Counted from the first letter of the stretch, positions 35,102-44,860 are shown. The stretch is DNA of 64,000 nucleotides from Streptomyces hawaiiensis (GCF_004803895.1 NZ_CP021978.1:8680001-8744000), one strand, 5' to 3'. Numbers and translations: made by a program. The notes: generated by a model from the letters alone, not told the origin.

Positions 35102-36412
35102 ATGCACTCTTCCTCCCTCGGTCGCCCCATGCCTTCTCCCGGCCGCCGCACCGTGCTGCGCGGCGTCGCCGGTGCTGCGGCCCTGGGCGCCGGCATACCC
35201 CTGCTCAGCGCCTGCGGCGGCAGCGGCGCCGCTGCCGACCCGAAGACGGTCACCCTCGGCTCCAACGCCTCCGACGCCGTCCCGAAGAAGGCGTTCGCCG
35301 AGATCTACGCCGCGTTCACGAAGAAGTCCGGGATCACGGTCGACGTGAACACCAAGGACCACAACACGTTCCAGGAGCAGATCAACTCCTACCTCCAGGG
35401 CACCCCGGACGACGTGTTCAACTGGTTCGCCGGCTACCGGATGCAGTTCTTCGCGGCCAAGAAGCTCGCCACCCCCATCGACGACGTGTGGCAGAAGATC
35501 GGGGTCAACTTCCCCGACGCGATGAAGGCGCTCAGCAAGGGCGAGGACGGCAAGTACTACTTCGTGCCGATCTCCACGTCCATCTGGGGGGTCTTCTACC
35601 GCAAGAGCGTCTTCCAGCAGCACGGCTACACCGTCCCCACCACCTGGGACCAACTGGTCGCGTTGTGCAAGCAGATGAAGAAGGACGGCATGGTCCCGAT
35701 CGCCTTCGGCGACAAGGACGCCTGGCCCGCGCTCGGCACCTTCGACCAGATCAACTTCCGCACCAACGGCTACGACTTCCACGTCGAGCTGATGGCGGGC
35801 AAGGCGTCTTGGACCGACGCCAAGGTCCGCACCGCCTTCGACCACTGGGCCGAGCTCCTGCCCTACCACCAGGACGGCGCCGTCGGCCGCACCTGGCAGG
35901 ACGCCGCCCAGACCCTCATCTCCAAGAAGGCGGGCATGTACCTGTTCGGCAGCTTCGTGGCGCAGCAGTTCACGAACAAAGCCGATCTGGACGACCTGGA
36001 CTTCTTCGCGTTCCCGGAGATCAATCCCGCGTACGGCCAGGACACCGTCGAGGCCCCCACCGACGGCTTCATGCTCTCCAAGGCCCCGAAGAACAAGGAC
36101 GGCGCCCTCAAGTTCCTGGAGTACCTGGGCAGTCCGGAAGCCGAACAGATCTACCTGAAGTCCGACCCGAGTCTGGTCGCCGCGTCCTCCAAGGCCGACA
36201 CCTCCTCGTACACCGCGCTGCAGAAGAAGGCGTACGCGACGATCTCCGGCGCCAAGCACCTCACCCAGTTCATGGACCGCGACAGCCGGCCGGACTTCAC
36301 CTCCACGGTGATGCAGCCCGCGTTGCAGAAGTTCGTCCGCGACCCCAAGGGCGTCGACGGCCTGCTGGCGTCGATCGAGCGTCAGAAGAAGACGATCTTC
36401 GCCTCCGGCTGA
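35102..36412 (+). CDS. ABC sugar importer, substrate-binding lipoprotein
   Basis: A 436-aa extracellular solute-binding protein of the family-1 carbohydrate type. The N-terminus has a twin-arginine pair (GRRTVLRG) and a lipobox, LLSAC, with the lipidated Cys38. The mature part shows VTLGSNASDAVPKKAFAEIY, NWFAGYRM, KYYFVPISTSIWGVFYRK and YTVPTTWDQL, as in oligosaccharide-binding proteins. The ATG at 35102 is preceded by CAGGAGCCGAA. It is the first gene of an operon with two permeases and a GH42 enzyme. The ATPase is missing, as usual in streptomycetes, where MsiK serves many importers. Confidence 0.94.
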   Translation: MHSSSLGRPMPSPGRRTVLRGVAGAAALGAGIPLLSACGGSGAAADPKTVTLGSNASDAVPKKAFAEIYAAFTKKSGITVDVNTKDHNTFQEQINSYLQGTPDDVFNWFAGYRMQFFAAKKLATPIDDVWQKIGVNFPDAMKALSKGEDGKYYFVPISTSIWGVFYRKSVFQQHGYTVPTTWDQLVALCKQMKKDGMVPIAFGDKDAWPALGTFDQINFRTNGYDFHVELMAGKASWTDAKVRTAFDHWAELLPYHQDGAVGRTWQDAAQTLISKKAGMYLFGSFVAQQFTNKADLDDLDFFAFPEINPAYGQDTVEAPTDGFMLSKAPKNKDGALKFLEYLGSPEAEQIYLKSDPSLVAASSKADTSSYTALQKKAYATISGAKHLTQFMDRDSRPDFTSTVMQPALQKFVRDPKGVDGLLASIERQKKTIFASG

Positions 36413-36435
36413 GACAGACCCTCCTTCTGAAGCGG

Positions 36436-37431
36436 ATGAACACCGACACCATGAGTTCCGAAACGATCACGAAGACCCCGGAGGCGGCCGCCGTGCCGCC
36501 TCCGGGCACCGCATCCCCGAAGAAGCGGGCGGTGCTGGGCCATCGGCGCCTGCTGACCCGCCGCGACCGCATCACGCTCGGCCTGATGGCGGGCGTTCCG
36601 ACGATCCTGCACGTGGCCCTGGTGTGGCTGACGGCCCTGGCCTCGATCGCCCTGGCCTTCACCACCTGGGACGGCATCGGCTTCGGCTCCATCAAGTGGG
36701 TCGGGCTGGACAACTTCCGGGAGCTGTTCACCAGCAACCCGCAGTTCTGGCCCGCCGTCGAGCACAACGTCGTCTGGTTCGTCGTGCTCATCCTGATCCC
36801 GACCCCGTTCGGGCTGTTCCTGGCCGTCCAGTTGGACAAGCAGATCCGATTCAGCCGGGTCTACCAGACGGCGTTCTTCCTGCCGGTCGTGGTCTCCATG
36901 GCCGTCATCGGCTTCGTCTGGCAGCTGGTCTACAACCCGGACACGGGCCTGATCAACAGCCTCATCGGCGCGAACGAGCCCGGCCACTACATCGACTGGA
37001 TCGGCGACCCGGACCTGAACCTGTGGGCCATCCTCATAGCCGCCTCCTGGCGGCACGCCGGCTACATGATGATCCTCTACCTGGCCGGTCTGAAGGGCGT
37101 TGACCCCTCGCTGCGGGAGGCGTCCGCACTGGACGGCGCAAACGAGTGGCAGACGTTCAAGAATGTCGTCTTCCCCACCCTGCGCCCGACCAACACCGTC
37201 GTCCTCGTCGTGACGATCATCGAGGCGCTGCGCGCCTTCGACCTGGTCTTCGTCTTCAACAAGGGCGCTCAGGGCACCGAGCTGCTCTCGATCCTGGTCA
37301 CCAACAACATCATCGGGGAGTCCAGCCGCATCGGGTACGGCTCGGCGATCGCCGTGGTCCTGCTGGTGATCTCCCTCGTCGTGATCATCCCGTACCTGAT
37401 CGCGACCTTCCGGAAGGAGCGGAGCGCATGA
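36436..37431 (+). CDS. ABC sugar importer permease 1
   Basis: A 331-aa inner-membrane permease (MalF/UgpA type). After a hydrophilic N-terminus there are six predicted transmembrane segments, and the EAA loop is seen as LREASALDGANEWQTFKNVV. It starts 23 bp after the binding-protein gene; the ATG at 36451 is an alternative start. Its stop codon overlaps the start of permease 2 by four bases (ATGA), so the two are translationally coupled. Confidence 0.93.
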   Translation: MNTDTMSSETITKTPEAAAVPPPGTASPKKRAVLGHRRLLTRRDRITLGLMAGVPTILHVALVWLTALASIALAFTTWDGIGFGSIKWVGLDNFRELFTSNPQFWPAVEHNVVWFVVLILIPTPFGLFLAVQLDKQIRFSRVYQTAFFLPVVVSMAVIGFVWQLVYNPDTGLINSLIGANEPGHYIDWIGDPDLNLWAILIAASWRHAGYMMILYLAGLKGVDPSLREASALDGANEWQTFKNVVFPTLRPTNTVVLVVTIIEALRAFDLVFVFNKGAQGTELLSILVTNNIIGESSRIGYGSAIAVVLLVISLVVIIPYLIATFRKERSA

Positions 37432-38315
37432 GCACAGTGAGCGCGCTCGAGAATCAGCGCACCCCACTCCGGCCCGCCCGGGTCCTGCTGCACACCTTCC
37501 TCGTCGTCACGGCCCTGGCCTGGCTGGCCCCGCTGCTCTGGGCCCTGTTCGCCGCCATGCGCCCCTATGCCGAGACCAGCGAAAAGGGCTATGTCTCCTG
37601 GCCCGACAAGCTGAGCCTGGACAACTTCACCAACGCGTTCGAGCAGTCCGACATGCTGCACTACTTCGGGAACACGCTGTTGGTAGCCATCCCGGCGGTG
37701 CTGCTGACACTGCTGCTGTCGTCGATGGTCGCCTTCTACGTCAGCCGCTTCGACTTCCGCGTCAACCTGTTCCTGCTGCTGGTGTTCACGGCGGGCAACC
37801 TGCTCCCGCAGCAGGTCATCATCACCCCGCTGTACCGCCTGTACCTGCTGATCGACCTGCCCGGCATCACCATGAGCGGCAAGCTCTACGACTCCGCGCT
37901 CGGCCTGGTCCTCATCCACGTCGCGTTCCAGTCCGGATTCTGCGCCTTCGTGCTGAGCAACTACATGCGCTCCCTGCCGCACGAGCTGACCGAGGCCGCC
38001 CTGGTCGACGGCGCTTCCGTCTGGCGGCTGTACTGGCAGATCGTGCTGCCGCTGTGCAAGCCCGCGATGGCCGCCCTCGCCACCCTGCTGTCCATCTGGA
38101 TCTACAACGACTTCTTCTGGGCCATCGTCCTCATCTCCACCGGCGAGAACATGCCGATCACCTCGGCGCTGAACAACCTCTCCGGCCAGTACTTCACCGA
38201 CCCCAACCTCGTCGCCGCCGGCGCCCTGCTCACCGCGATCCCGACCCTGATCGTGTACTTCGCGCTCCAGCGGCAGTTCGTCAGCGGCCTGACCCTGGGC
38301 GCCAACAAGGGCTGA
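37428..38315 (+). CDS. ABC sugar importer permease 2
   Basis: A 295-aa inner-membrane permease (MalG/UgpE type) with six transmembrane segments and the EAA loop ELTEAALVDGASVWRLYWQI. It overlaps permease 1 by four bases and ends 43 bp before the GH42 gene. With the lipoprotein it forms the import channel for the operon's oligosaccharide. Confidence 0.93.
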   Translation: MSTVSALENQRTPLRPARVLLHTFLVVTALAWLAPLLWALFAAMRPYAETSEKGYVSWPDKLSLDNFTNAFEQSDMLHYFGNTLLVAIPAVLLTLLLSSMVAFYVSRFDFRVNLFLLLVFTAGNLLPQQVIITPLYRLYLLIDLPGITMSGKLYDSALGLVLIHVAFQSGFCAFVLSNYMRSLPHELTEAALVDGASVWRLYWQIVLPLCKPAMAALATLLSIWIYNDFFWAIVLISTGENMPITSALNNLSGQYFTDPNLVAAGALLTAIPTLIVYFALQRQFVSGLTLGANKG

Positions 38316-38358
38316 AGCAAGCCACCCACTCGTTCCCACACCTTCCGGAGTACTGCCA

Positions 38359-40392
38359 GTGAGCACCGAACGCCGTCTTCGCCCGCCCGGCCTCGCCTAC
38401 GGCGGCGACTACAACCCCGAGCAGTGGCCCGAGGAGGTGTGGGCCCAGGACATGGCCCTGATGCGCGAGGCCGGGGTCACCATGGTCAGCGTCGGCATCT
38501 TCTCCTGGGCTTTGCTGGAGCCGTCCGAGGGGGTCTACGACTTCTCCCGCATGGACAAGATCCTGGATCTGCTCCATGAGAACGGCATCGCCGCCGACCT
38601 CGCCACCCCCACAGCGGCCCCGCCCGCCTGGTTCTTCCACGCCCACCCCGAGGCGCTGCCGGTGGACAGCGACGGCCGCAGACTGTCCTACGGCAGCCGC
38701 CAGACGTTCTGCCCGTCCAGCCCGGCCTACCGCACGGCGGCGCTGCGCATCGCGGGCGCGCTGGCCGAACGGTACGCCGACCACCCGGCCGTTGTGATGT
38801 GGCACGTCCACAACGAGTACGGCTGCCACAACTCCGCCTGCTACTGCGACACCAGCGCGGCCGCCTTCCGTAAGTGGTTGAAGGCGAAGTACGACAACGA
38901 CCTGGACGCCCTCAACGAGGCCTGGGGCACCGCCTTCTGGAGCCAGTGGTACCACGACTGGGAGGAGATCCTCCCGCCCCGCGCCACCGGAGCCGACCCC
39001 AACCCCACCCACCGGCTGGACTGGCGCCGCTTCTGCTCGGACGAACTGCTGTCGCTGTTCACCGCGGAACGTGACGTGATCCGCCGCGCCGCCCCGGGTA
39101 CCCCCGCCACCACCAACTTCATGGTGATGCACAACTTCGACGCCCTGGACTACTGGCGCTGGGCCCCTGAACTGGACGTCGTCTCCAACGACCACTACCT
39201 GCGCTCCACCGACCCGGAGTCGGAGATCGACGTCGCGCTCTGCGGCGACCTGGTGCGCTCCCTGGCCGGCGGACCGTGGCTGCTGATGGAACACTCCACG
39301 GGAGCCGTCAACTGGCAGCCAGTCAACCGGGCCAAGAACCCCGGCGAGATGCGCCGCAACGCGCTCGCCCACGTCGCGCACGGCGCCGACGGCATCGCCT
39401 ATTTCCAGTGGCGGGCCGCCAAGGCGGGTGCCGAGCAGTGGCACTCGGCGATGCTGCCGCACGCGGGCACCGACAGCCAGATCTGGCAGGACGTCGTCCA
39501 GCTCGGCGCCGACCTGCGCGCCCTCGCCGAAGTCCGTGGCAGTACCAGCCCCGCCCAAGTGGCCATCGTCTGGGACTGGAACGCCCGCTGGGCCATGGAA
39601 CAGCCCTGCCAGCCCAGCGCCGAACTCCGCTTCCAGGACCTGGTGCGGCACTGGTACGCACCGCTGTGGGAGGCCGGGGTGGCGGTCGACTTCATCCACC
39701 CCGACACCCCCGACCTCGACCGCTACCGGCTCGTACTCGCCCCCAGCCTGTATCTGGTCGACGACGCGGGTACGGCCAACCTGACGGCGTTCGTCGAGCG
39801 CGGCGGCACCCTGGCGGTGGGATTCCACAGCGGTGCGGTGGACGAGAACTGCCACATCCGCCTGGGCGGCTACCCGGGCGCCTTCCGGGAGCTCCTCGGA
39901 GTGCACTGCGACGAGTTGTTCCCCCTCCTGCCCGGCGTACAGGTAGCCCTGACCGGCCAGGTCCCGCAGGACGCGACCGCTGACCTGTGGACCGAACGCC
40001 TGCGGCTCACCGGGGCGGAGGCCGTCGCCAGGTACGCGGACGGACCGTTGGCCGACGTGCCGGCCATCACCCGCCATGCGTACGGCAACGGCACCGCCTG
40101 GTACATCGCCACCCACCCGGACCCCACCACCCTGGCCGCCCTCCTGGAACGCATCCGCAGGCAGGCGGGCGTGCGCCCGGAGCGGGAAGTGCCGCCCGGC
40201 ATCGAGGTCGTCAAGCGACGCGGCACGGACGCCGACTACCTCTTCCTGATCGACCACGCCGGCCGCGGAGCCGAGATCCCCGCCGATGGCGTCGAACTCC
40301 TCACGGGGAAACCGGTGGTGGGCTCGGTCACCGTCCCCGAGGGAAGCGTCGCCGTCGTCCGCGAGCCGCTGCCCGGACCGAGTGCCGAGTGA
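38359..40392 (+). CDS. Glycoside hydrolase family 42 beta-galactosidase
   Basis: A 677-aa intracellular GH42 enzyme. The acid/base is Glu153 in HNEYGCHN and the nucleophile Glu311 in LLMEHSTGAVNW. Cysteines 118, 156, 161 and 163 correspond to the structural zinc cluster of the family. The trimerisation (A42_M) and C-terminal domains follow. It starts at a GTG with GGAG nine bases upstream. As the last gene of the ABC operon it would hydrolyse imported beta-galactosides (galactan- or arabinogalactan-derived). There is no signal peptide, consistent with a cytoplasmic role. Confidence 0.95.
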   Translation: MSTERRLRPPGLAYGGDYNPEQWPEEVWAQDMALMREAGVTMVSVGIFSWALLEPSEGVYDFSRMDKILDLLHENGIAADLATPTAAPPAWFFHAHPEALPVDSDGRRLSYGSRQTFCPSSPAYRTAALRIAGALAERYADHPAVVMWHVHNEYGCHNSACYCDTSAAAFRKWLKAKYDNDLDALNEAWGTAFWSQWYHDWEEILPPRATGADPNPTHRLDWRRFCSDELLSLFTAERDVIRRAAPGTPATTNFMVMHNFDALDYWRWAPELDVVSNDHYLRSTDPESEIDVALCGDLVRSLAGGPWLLMEHSTGAVNWQPVNRAKNPGEMRRNALAHVAHGADGIAYFQWRAAKAGAEQWHSAMLPHAGTDSQIWQDVVQLGADLRALAEVRGSTSPAQVAIVWDWNARWAMEQPCQPSAELRFQDLVRHWYAPLWEAGVAVDFIHPDTPDLDRYRLVLAPSLYLVDDAGTANLTAFVERGGTLAVGFHSGAVDENCHIRLGGYPGAFRELLGVHCDELFPLLPGVQVALTGQVPQDATADLWTERLRLTGAEAVARYADGPLADVPAITRHAYGNGTAWYIATHPDPTTLAALLERIRRQAGVRPEREVPPGIEVVKRRGTDADYLFLIDHAGRGAEIPADGVELLTGKPVVGSVTVPEGSVAVVREPLPGPSAE

Positions 40393-40658
40393 GGTTGGCC
40401 CTTTGTGAGGTCGTTGTCGCGGTAGTGGTCCCACAGTTCCAGGGCTTCGGTCGCGTAGCGGCGGAAGCGGTGGCCGTGGTCGGTCAGCGCGACGCCGTGC
40501 GGGCCGCGGTCAAGGAGCCGGTGCCCGGTGGCGGCCTCCAGCCGCTGCATGGTACGGGACAACGTAGCGGGGCTGACGTGGCAGTCAGCCGCAGTTCGGG
40601 TGAAGCTCAGCGTGGAGGCGAGATGGAGGAAGAGCCGGTACTGGTCGTGGTCCTGCAT
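40236..40658 (-). pseudogene. LysR-family regulator, truncated after the HTH
   Basis: The first 85 residues are an IlvY-like LysR winged helix and linker (MQDHDQYRLFLHLASTLSFT, SPATLSRTMQRLEAATGHRL, LTDHGHRFRRYATEALELWD). The frame then runs into the antisense of the GH42 gene end, where no LysR effector domain is encoded. The true homology stops near 40400, so the gene lost its 3' two-thirds when it was joined to the sugar operon. Confidence 0.75.
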
Positions 40659-40731
40659 CTTTCACCTTCCGGAACGTCATGCTGCGTATGTTGCTGTTGC
40701 CGCTGGATCTGCCGGACCCTACAAAGGGGTC

Positions 40732-41448
40732 ATGCCACGAAGTGACACGACCCGCCCACGCCCCGCATGGTTCTTCCGCGAGTACGAGCCTGTTGGCATC
40801 GACCTCGGCAGCCCGGCCGCGGTGGCCGCCTACGACCGCAACCAAGGCACCGACCCGGATGCCGACGACGCACTACTCGACCGACTCGGTGTCGTCGCGG
40901 GCAGCCGCCTTGTCGACCTGGCCTGCGGCACCGGCTCACTGGTGGTCCAGGCGGCACGACGCGGGGCCGAGGCGCACGGCGTCGACGTCTCGGAGGAGAT
41001 GCTCGCCTTCGCCCAGGCCAGGGCGGAACGGGTCGGTGCCAGCGCAGGCTGGCACCGAGCGGGGTTCTTGGACTACGTCCACCGCGCGGGGCATGCGGAC
41101 GTGGTGACCACCAAGTCGGCCCTGCATCAACTGCCGGATTTCTGGAAGCAGCAGGCGCTCCTGAACGTGGCCGTCATGCTGCGGCCAGGCGGCACCTTCT
41201 ACCTGTGGGACGTCATCTTCAGCTTCCCACCTGCCGACTTTGAAGAGCGTCTGCAGCGATGGATCGAAACCGCAGGACGTCCTGAGGACCAAGGCTTCAC
41301 CCGGGCGGACTTCGAGGCGCATGTCCGGGAGGAGTTCTCCACCTACGCCTGGATCCTGGAGGGCATGCTGGAGCGGGCCGGCTTCGAGATCGTCTCGCAT
41401 GCGCCCCGCACGCCGACACACGGTGAGTTCGTCTGCCGCCGCCGGTAG
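40732..41448 (+). CDS. SAM-dependent class I methyltransferase
   Basis: A 238-aa methyltransferase. The SAM motif I is LVDLACGTGSLVVQAARRGA (about residues 60-79), followed by GVDVSEEML and by the motif VVTTKSALHQLPDFWKQQAL with VAVMLRPGGTFYLWDV. The start is ATG 40732, with AAAGGGG very close upstream. It is divergent from the truncated LysR gene, which may once have controlled it. Substrate unknown. Confidence 0.85.
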   Translation: MPRSDTTRPRPAWFFREYEPVGIDLGSPAAVAAYDRNQGTDPDADDALLDRLGVVAGSRLVDLACGTGSLVVQAARRGAEAHGVDVSEEMLAFAQARAERVGASAGWHRAGFLDYVHRAGHADVVTTKSALHQLPDFWKQQALLNVAVMLRPGGTFYLWDVIFSFPPADFEERLQRWIETAGRPEDQGFTRADFEAHVREEFSTYAWILEGMLERAGFEIVSHAPRTPTHGEFVCRRR

Positions 41449-41961
41449 CTGCTCTGCATCTGGTGCAACCGAGCATCCTGGCTGGTCAGGTGCCGTGTCC
41501 AGCGGATGCCCGCCCCAGGCTGACTGTGTGCACGAGTTACTCGTGACCGTCGAACACAGCGCGGTTCGGGTGCCTCCCACTCTTTGCGATCAGCCGTCGC
41601 CGTTGCCAGACCGCGCCGAAGCAGGCGATCACGGGCTCGGACGCTCACGCGGCGGCCTGAGCACGAGAAGTCCATCTCGCCGGCGGCAGCCATGCACGGC
41701 CCCCGGCCCCAGGTGGGCTCACACAATGAGCCCCCTGGGGCCCATGCCGGTGCGCAAAGAACCGCCAGAGTGGCGTCCGTAGGCCCACCAGGGACATCCC
41801 CTAATTGTCACCATGGGTGGACGCTGACCTGCGCCTTCGAGTCGGCGACGCACACTTGTCGTCACTAGGTCGGCGCGCAACATGTCTTCCAACAGTGCGG
41901 GAAGCGCAGTTACTGTCACCGGGTTCGGTCCTTCCGGTCCACCGCGCCCAACTACAGGAGG
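41449..41961. other. Intergenic region with a dispersed-repeat segment
   Basis: About 510 bp without a supported gene. The segment starting TTGTCACCATGGGTGG at 41805 and running to about 41837 recurs at 60474-60506 with three differences. It may be the end of an unrecognised mobile element. Confidence 0.45.
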
Positions 41962-42300
41962 TCACCCGGTGGCGACCAGCCGGCGCCGAAGCTCCTCTTT
42001 CGAGACGTCTTCCAAGTGGGTCAGAAATACCCACATGTGACCCGAAGGGTCCTTGAGGATGACGGTGCGGTCACCATGAAACATATCTGTCGGCGGCTGG
42101 AGAATCTCGGCGCCGGCAGCCTCCGCGCGCTCCGCCAAGCTGTCCACGTCCGGCACAAAGACATGCAGCGTGACCGACGTTCCTCCACCGAGCGCGGCCG
42201 GTGCGGCGAAGGAGCCGACCTCCGCCTGGTCCGCGCTGGCGTCGCCCAGCATCAGCGCCGACGGCCAGGAAGTGCTCGATAGCGGGACGAATCTTTGATC
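41962..42300 (-). pseudogene. VOC/glyoxalase-like protein, 5' end lost
   Basis: The frame encodes the C-terminal part of a PhnB/glyoxalase-type VOC protein: GGTSVTLHVFVPDVDSLAER, GAEILQPPTDMFHGDRTVIL, PSGHMWVFLTHLEDVS. The N-terminal half is interrupted upstream by an IS5-type transposase remnant. A 107-bp part (42006-42112) recurs at 60501-60607 with two mismatches. Confidence 0.7.
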
Positions 42301-42690
42301 CTTCTCTTGCCGCGATCTACGGGATTCGGACCCGGGCAGGCCCCCTTTTTCGCTGCCCCGCATGTTCACCGAGTCGATCGCGCACCTTGACCAGTCCAGC
42401 TCCCCTCGGGCGGCGACTCTCCAGAACCAGGCGGTGGAGCCTGCGCCACACCCGGGCCCGGCTCCACTCGGTGGGTCGCCGATGCGCGGTTGGATCCCGG
42501 ACGGCCCGAATGCCGACGGCAGTTGGCGCCATATACAGCCAGTCGTGGCCACGAACACGATGGCCGCCAACGCCTGCCGGTCTCCATATCGGCGTAGGCC
42601 ACCGCCCTGGGGCCGCGCTGGAGGGGCTGGTACCACTCGTAGAACAACTCCTACAAGACTGGTCCCGTGTGTGGTCGACTCGTCCCACGT
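42290..42690 (-). mobile_element. IS5-family transposase 5' half, decayed
   Basis: Across two or three minus-strand frames the DUF4096-type N-terminal region of streptomycete IS5 transposases is visible: PPARPQGGGLRRYGDRQALA, FVATTGCIWRQLPSAFGPS, TEWSRARVWRRLHRLVL, ARGELDWSRCAIDSVNMR. The catalytic half is missing. Insertion here truncated the VOC gene to its left. Confidence 0.7.
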
Positions 42691-42880
42691 CAGGGCCCTG
42701 AATGGGGGCAGCACACAGCCCCCTCGCAGGTCGACCGTGGACGAGCCGGATCGCAACACCACCTCATCACCGACGGACACGGCACTCCGCTCGCGATCCT
42801 GCTCGGTGGCCAAGCGCACCTTCGCCTGGCTTCACGGCTTCCGACGCCTACGTATCCGCTGGGAACGACGAGCCGGCTGA
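42667..42880 (+). mobile_element. IS5-family transposase 3' fragment, opposite orientation
   Basis: The plus strand encodes RGRAGSQHHLITDGHGTPLA (catalytic core strand) and, after a deletion and frame change, AKRTFAWLHGFRRLRIRWER, the C-terminal DDE region with Glu lost or displaced. It lies head to head with the IS5 fragment on the minus strand, so two elements or an inverted piece are involved. Confidence 0.65.
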
Positions 42881-43136
42881 CTCCCCGTCCCGAGCAGGGT
42901 GGCCTTCCTGAGCGTCCGTACTCGTAGGAGCCGACCCAGGTCGCTCACCGTGTGGAGTCGGAGAGGGCGATCCAGGTGGCCATGGGGTCGCTGGCGCCGG
43001 CTCCCTGCGGTGGTTCCCGCGGAAAGGCAAGGTAGACCGGCCTGGTCCTCGATCCTCGGGTATATCGCCGGACCGTTCGCCTCGCCTGCGAGGCACCTCC
43101 GTGGTGCGATGGAACGGGGGTGGGAAGGAGAGAGCG

Positions 43137-44114
43137 ATGATCCCACCAGCAGCGGAACGCAAGAGTGGAAGTGGAGTGGCCCCGGTATCAGTCCGCCCGC
43201 TGGGTGAGTCGGACCTGGATCGGGCCGATGAGATCTGCAGGATGGCCTTCGGGACGTTCCTCGGGGTCCCCGATCCCTTCGGGACCGTCGACTACGTCCG
43301 CACCCGCTGGGCGGCAGATCCACGCGCGGCGTTCGCGGCGGCGGTCGAGGGCGAGCTCGCCGGATCGAACTTCGCCACCAACTGGGGCAGCGTCGGTTAC
43401 TTCGGCCCGCTGACCGTGCGTCCGGATCTGTGGGACCAGGGCATCGGCAGGCGTCTGATGGAGCCTGTCATGGACTGCTTCGACGCCTGGGGGAACCAGC
43501 ACCTCGGCCTGTTCACCTTCTCGCACAGTGCCAAGCACCTTGAGCTCTACCGCCGGTACGGTTTCTGGCCTCGATTCCTCACAGCCATCATGAAGAAGCA
43601 GGTCGCAGACGGTGCCGCAGTCCCCGGCCGGGTGCTCTATGGCGAACTGCCCGCCGCCGAGCGGCCCGACGCGCTGAGCCTCTGTCGCGCACTGACCGGA
43701 GCCGTGTACGAGGGCCTGAGCCTGGAACGCGAGATCGTGGCCGTGCACGCGCAGGGACTCGGTGACACCATCCTGCTCCATGGTGCTGGCTCCGAGCTCG
43801 ATGGCCTGGCCGTCTGCCACTGCGGAGCCGGGTCGGAGGCCGGCACCGACGTGTGCTTCGTCAAATTCGGCGCCGTACGTCCTGGTCCGGAGGCCGCCGA
43901 CCGGTTCGAGCGACTGCTCGACGCGTGCGAGCGGTCGGCCGTCGAGCGCGGACTGGGGGAGTTGGATGCCGGAGTGAACCTGGGCCGCCCGGATGCCTAC
44001 CGGCGCATGATCGACCGCGGTTTCCGCACTTGGTTGCAGGGCGTGACCATGCACAGGCCCAACGAACCCGGATACAGCCACCCCGACGCGTATGTGATCG
44101 ACGACTGGCGCTGA
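43137..44114 (+). CDS. GNAT-family N-acetyltransferase
   Basis: A 325-aa protein with an N-terminal GNAT domain (about residues 15-150). The acetyl-CoA-binding loop is seen as VRPDLWDQGIGRRLMEPVMD, and HLELYRRYGFWPRFLTAIM marks the last helix. The C-terminal half resembles a second, degenerate GNAT domain (FVKFGAVRPGPEAADRFERL, YRRMIDRGFRTWLQGVTMHR). GGGAAGGAGAG precedes the ATG at 43137. Substrate unknown. Confidence 0.87.
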   Translation: MIPPAAERKSGSGVAPVSVRPLGESDLDRADEICRMAFGTFLGVPDPFGTVDYVRTRWAADPRAAFAAAVEGELAGSNFATNWGSVGYFGPLTVRPDLWDQGIGRRLMEPVMDCFDAWGNQHLGLFTFSHSAKHLELYRRYGFWPRFLTAIMKKQVADGAAVPGRVLYGELPAAERPDALSLCRALTGAVYEGLSLEREIVAVHAQGLGDTILLHGAGSELDGLAVCHCGAGSEAGTDVCFVKFGAVRPGPEAADRFERLLDACERSAVERGLGELDAGVNLGRPDAYRRMIDRGFRTWLQGVTMHRPNEPGYSHPDAYVIDDWR

Positions 44115-44860
44115 GACCACCGCCGCGCTCGACCGGCTAGGAAGGCCCGGTGCTCTCAGAACCCGTAGACACTCCGAGCCGGTGCCGACGGCAAGACGCC
44201 TCCCGGACCACTTTGACGCTGTCCGCCCTCGCGGACAAAGCCGCGTCCGTCAAGGTCACCGCCGGACACTACCAACCACGTTCACCGATCCTGATGTGGC
44301 TATGAAGACGTCGAGGCAGATCATTCTGTCAGGAGCGCTGAGTCTGCTTCTGACAGCTGTCGTGCATCGGCCCAGTAGACAAGTTTATCTCGGTCGTGAA
44401 TTCGGTGCAGCTAAACGCGATGTTGAACAACCTCACGTCCTTGAATTCGACCTTCAGGCCCGCTCGTCCGCCGTCTTGCCGGAGATAGCGGCCGCGATGG
44501 CCTCCGCGACCAGCTTGTGCGGGTCGGTGTCCGTCGCTCCGGACTCCTGTGTCGCCAGGATCGCGGCCGCGTGGGGACGCGCAGCCGCGGCTCTTCGTTC
44601 TGTTCGGCTCCGACGTCGCACGACTGGCGGCCGGGCGGTGTGGCACTGGCCACGGACGAACCGCCCGGCGAAGGGGTAAATCGGATATCGCAGGCCGGGA
44701 TAGGCCGACCGCAGTCAAGGGGTGATCCCGCAGGGTGGTGCCCGCCCCGTGCGCACTGTGGATGTGCGCGGGGCGACCGACAGTTGCCCGCCCTGGCCCT
44801 CCGGCCAGAGGAAGCAGGACACCGTGCCCGCACCCGAATCCACCGCTCTTCTACACAAAG
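44115..44860. other. Gene-poor region with unassigned fragments
   Basis: About 745 bp. Minus-strand pieces such as KVEFKDVRLFNIAFSCTEF (around 44390-44450) look protein-like but belong to no recognised family and are not joined in one frame. No complete gene is supported. Confidence 0.3.

Noticed and set aside
35020..36420. 803-codon plus-strand frame fused to permease 1
   Set aside because: The upstream 470 codons are an out-of-frame shadow of the binding-protein gene; the permease starts at 36436.
38281..40434. 717-codon minus-strand open frame
   Set aside because: Antisense shadow of the GH42 gene.
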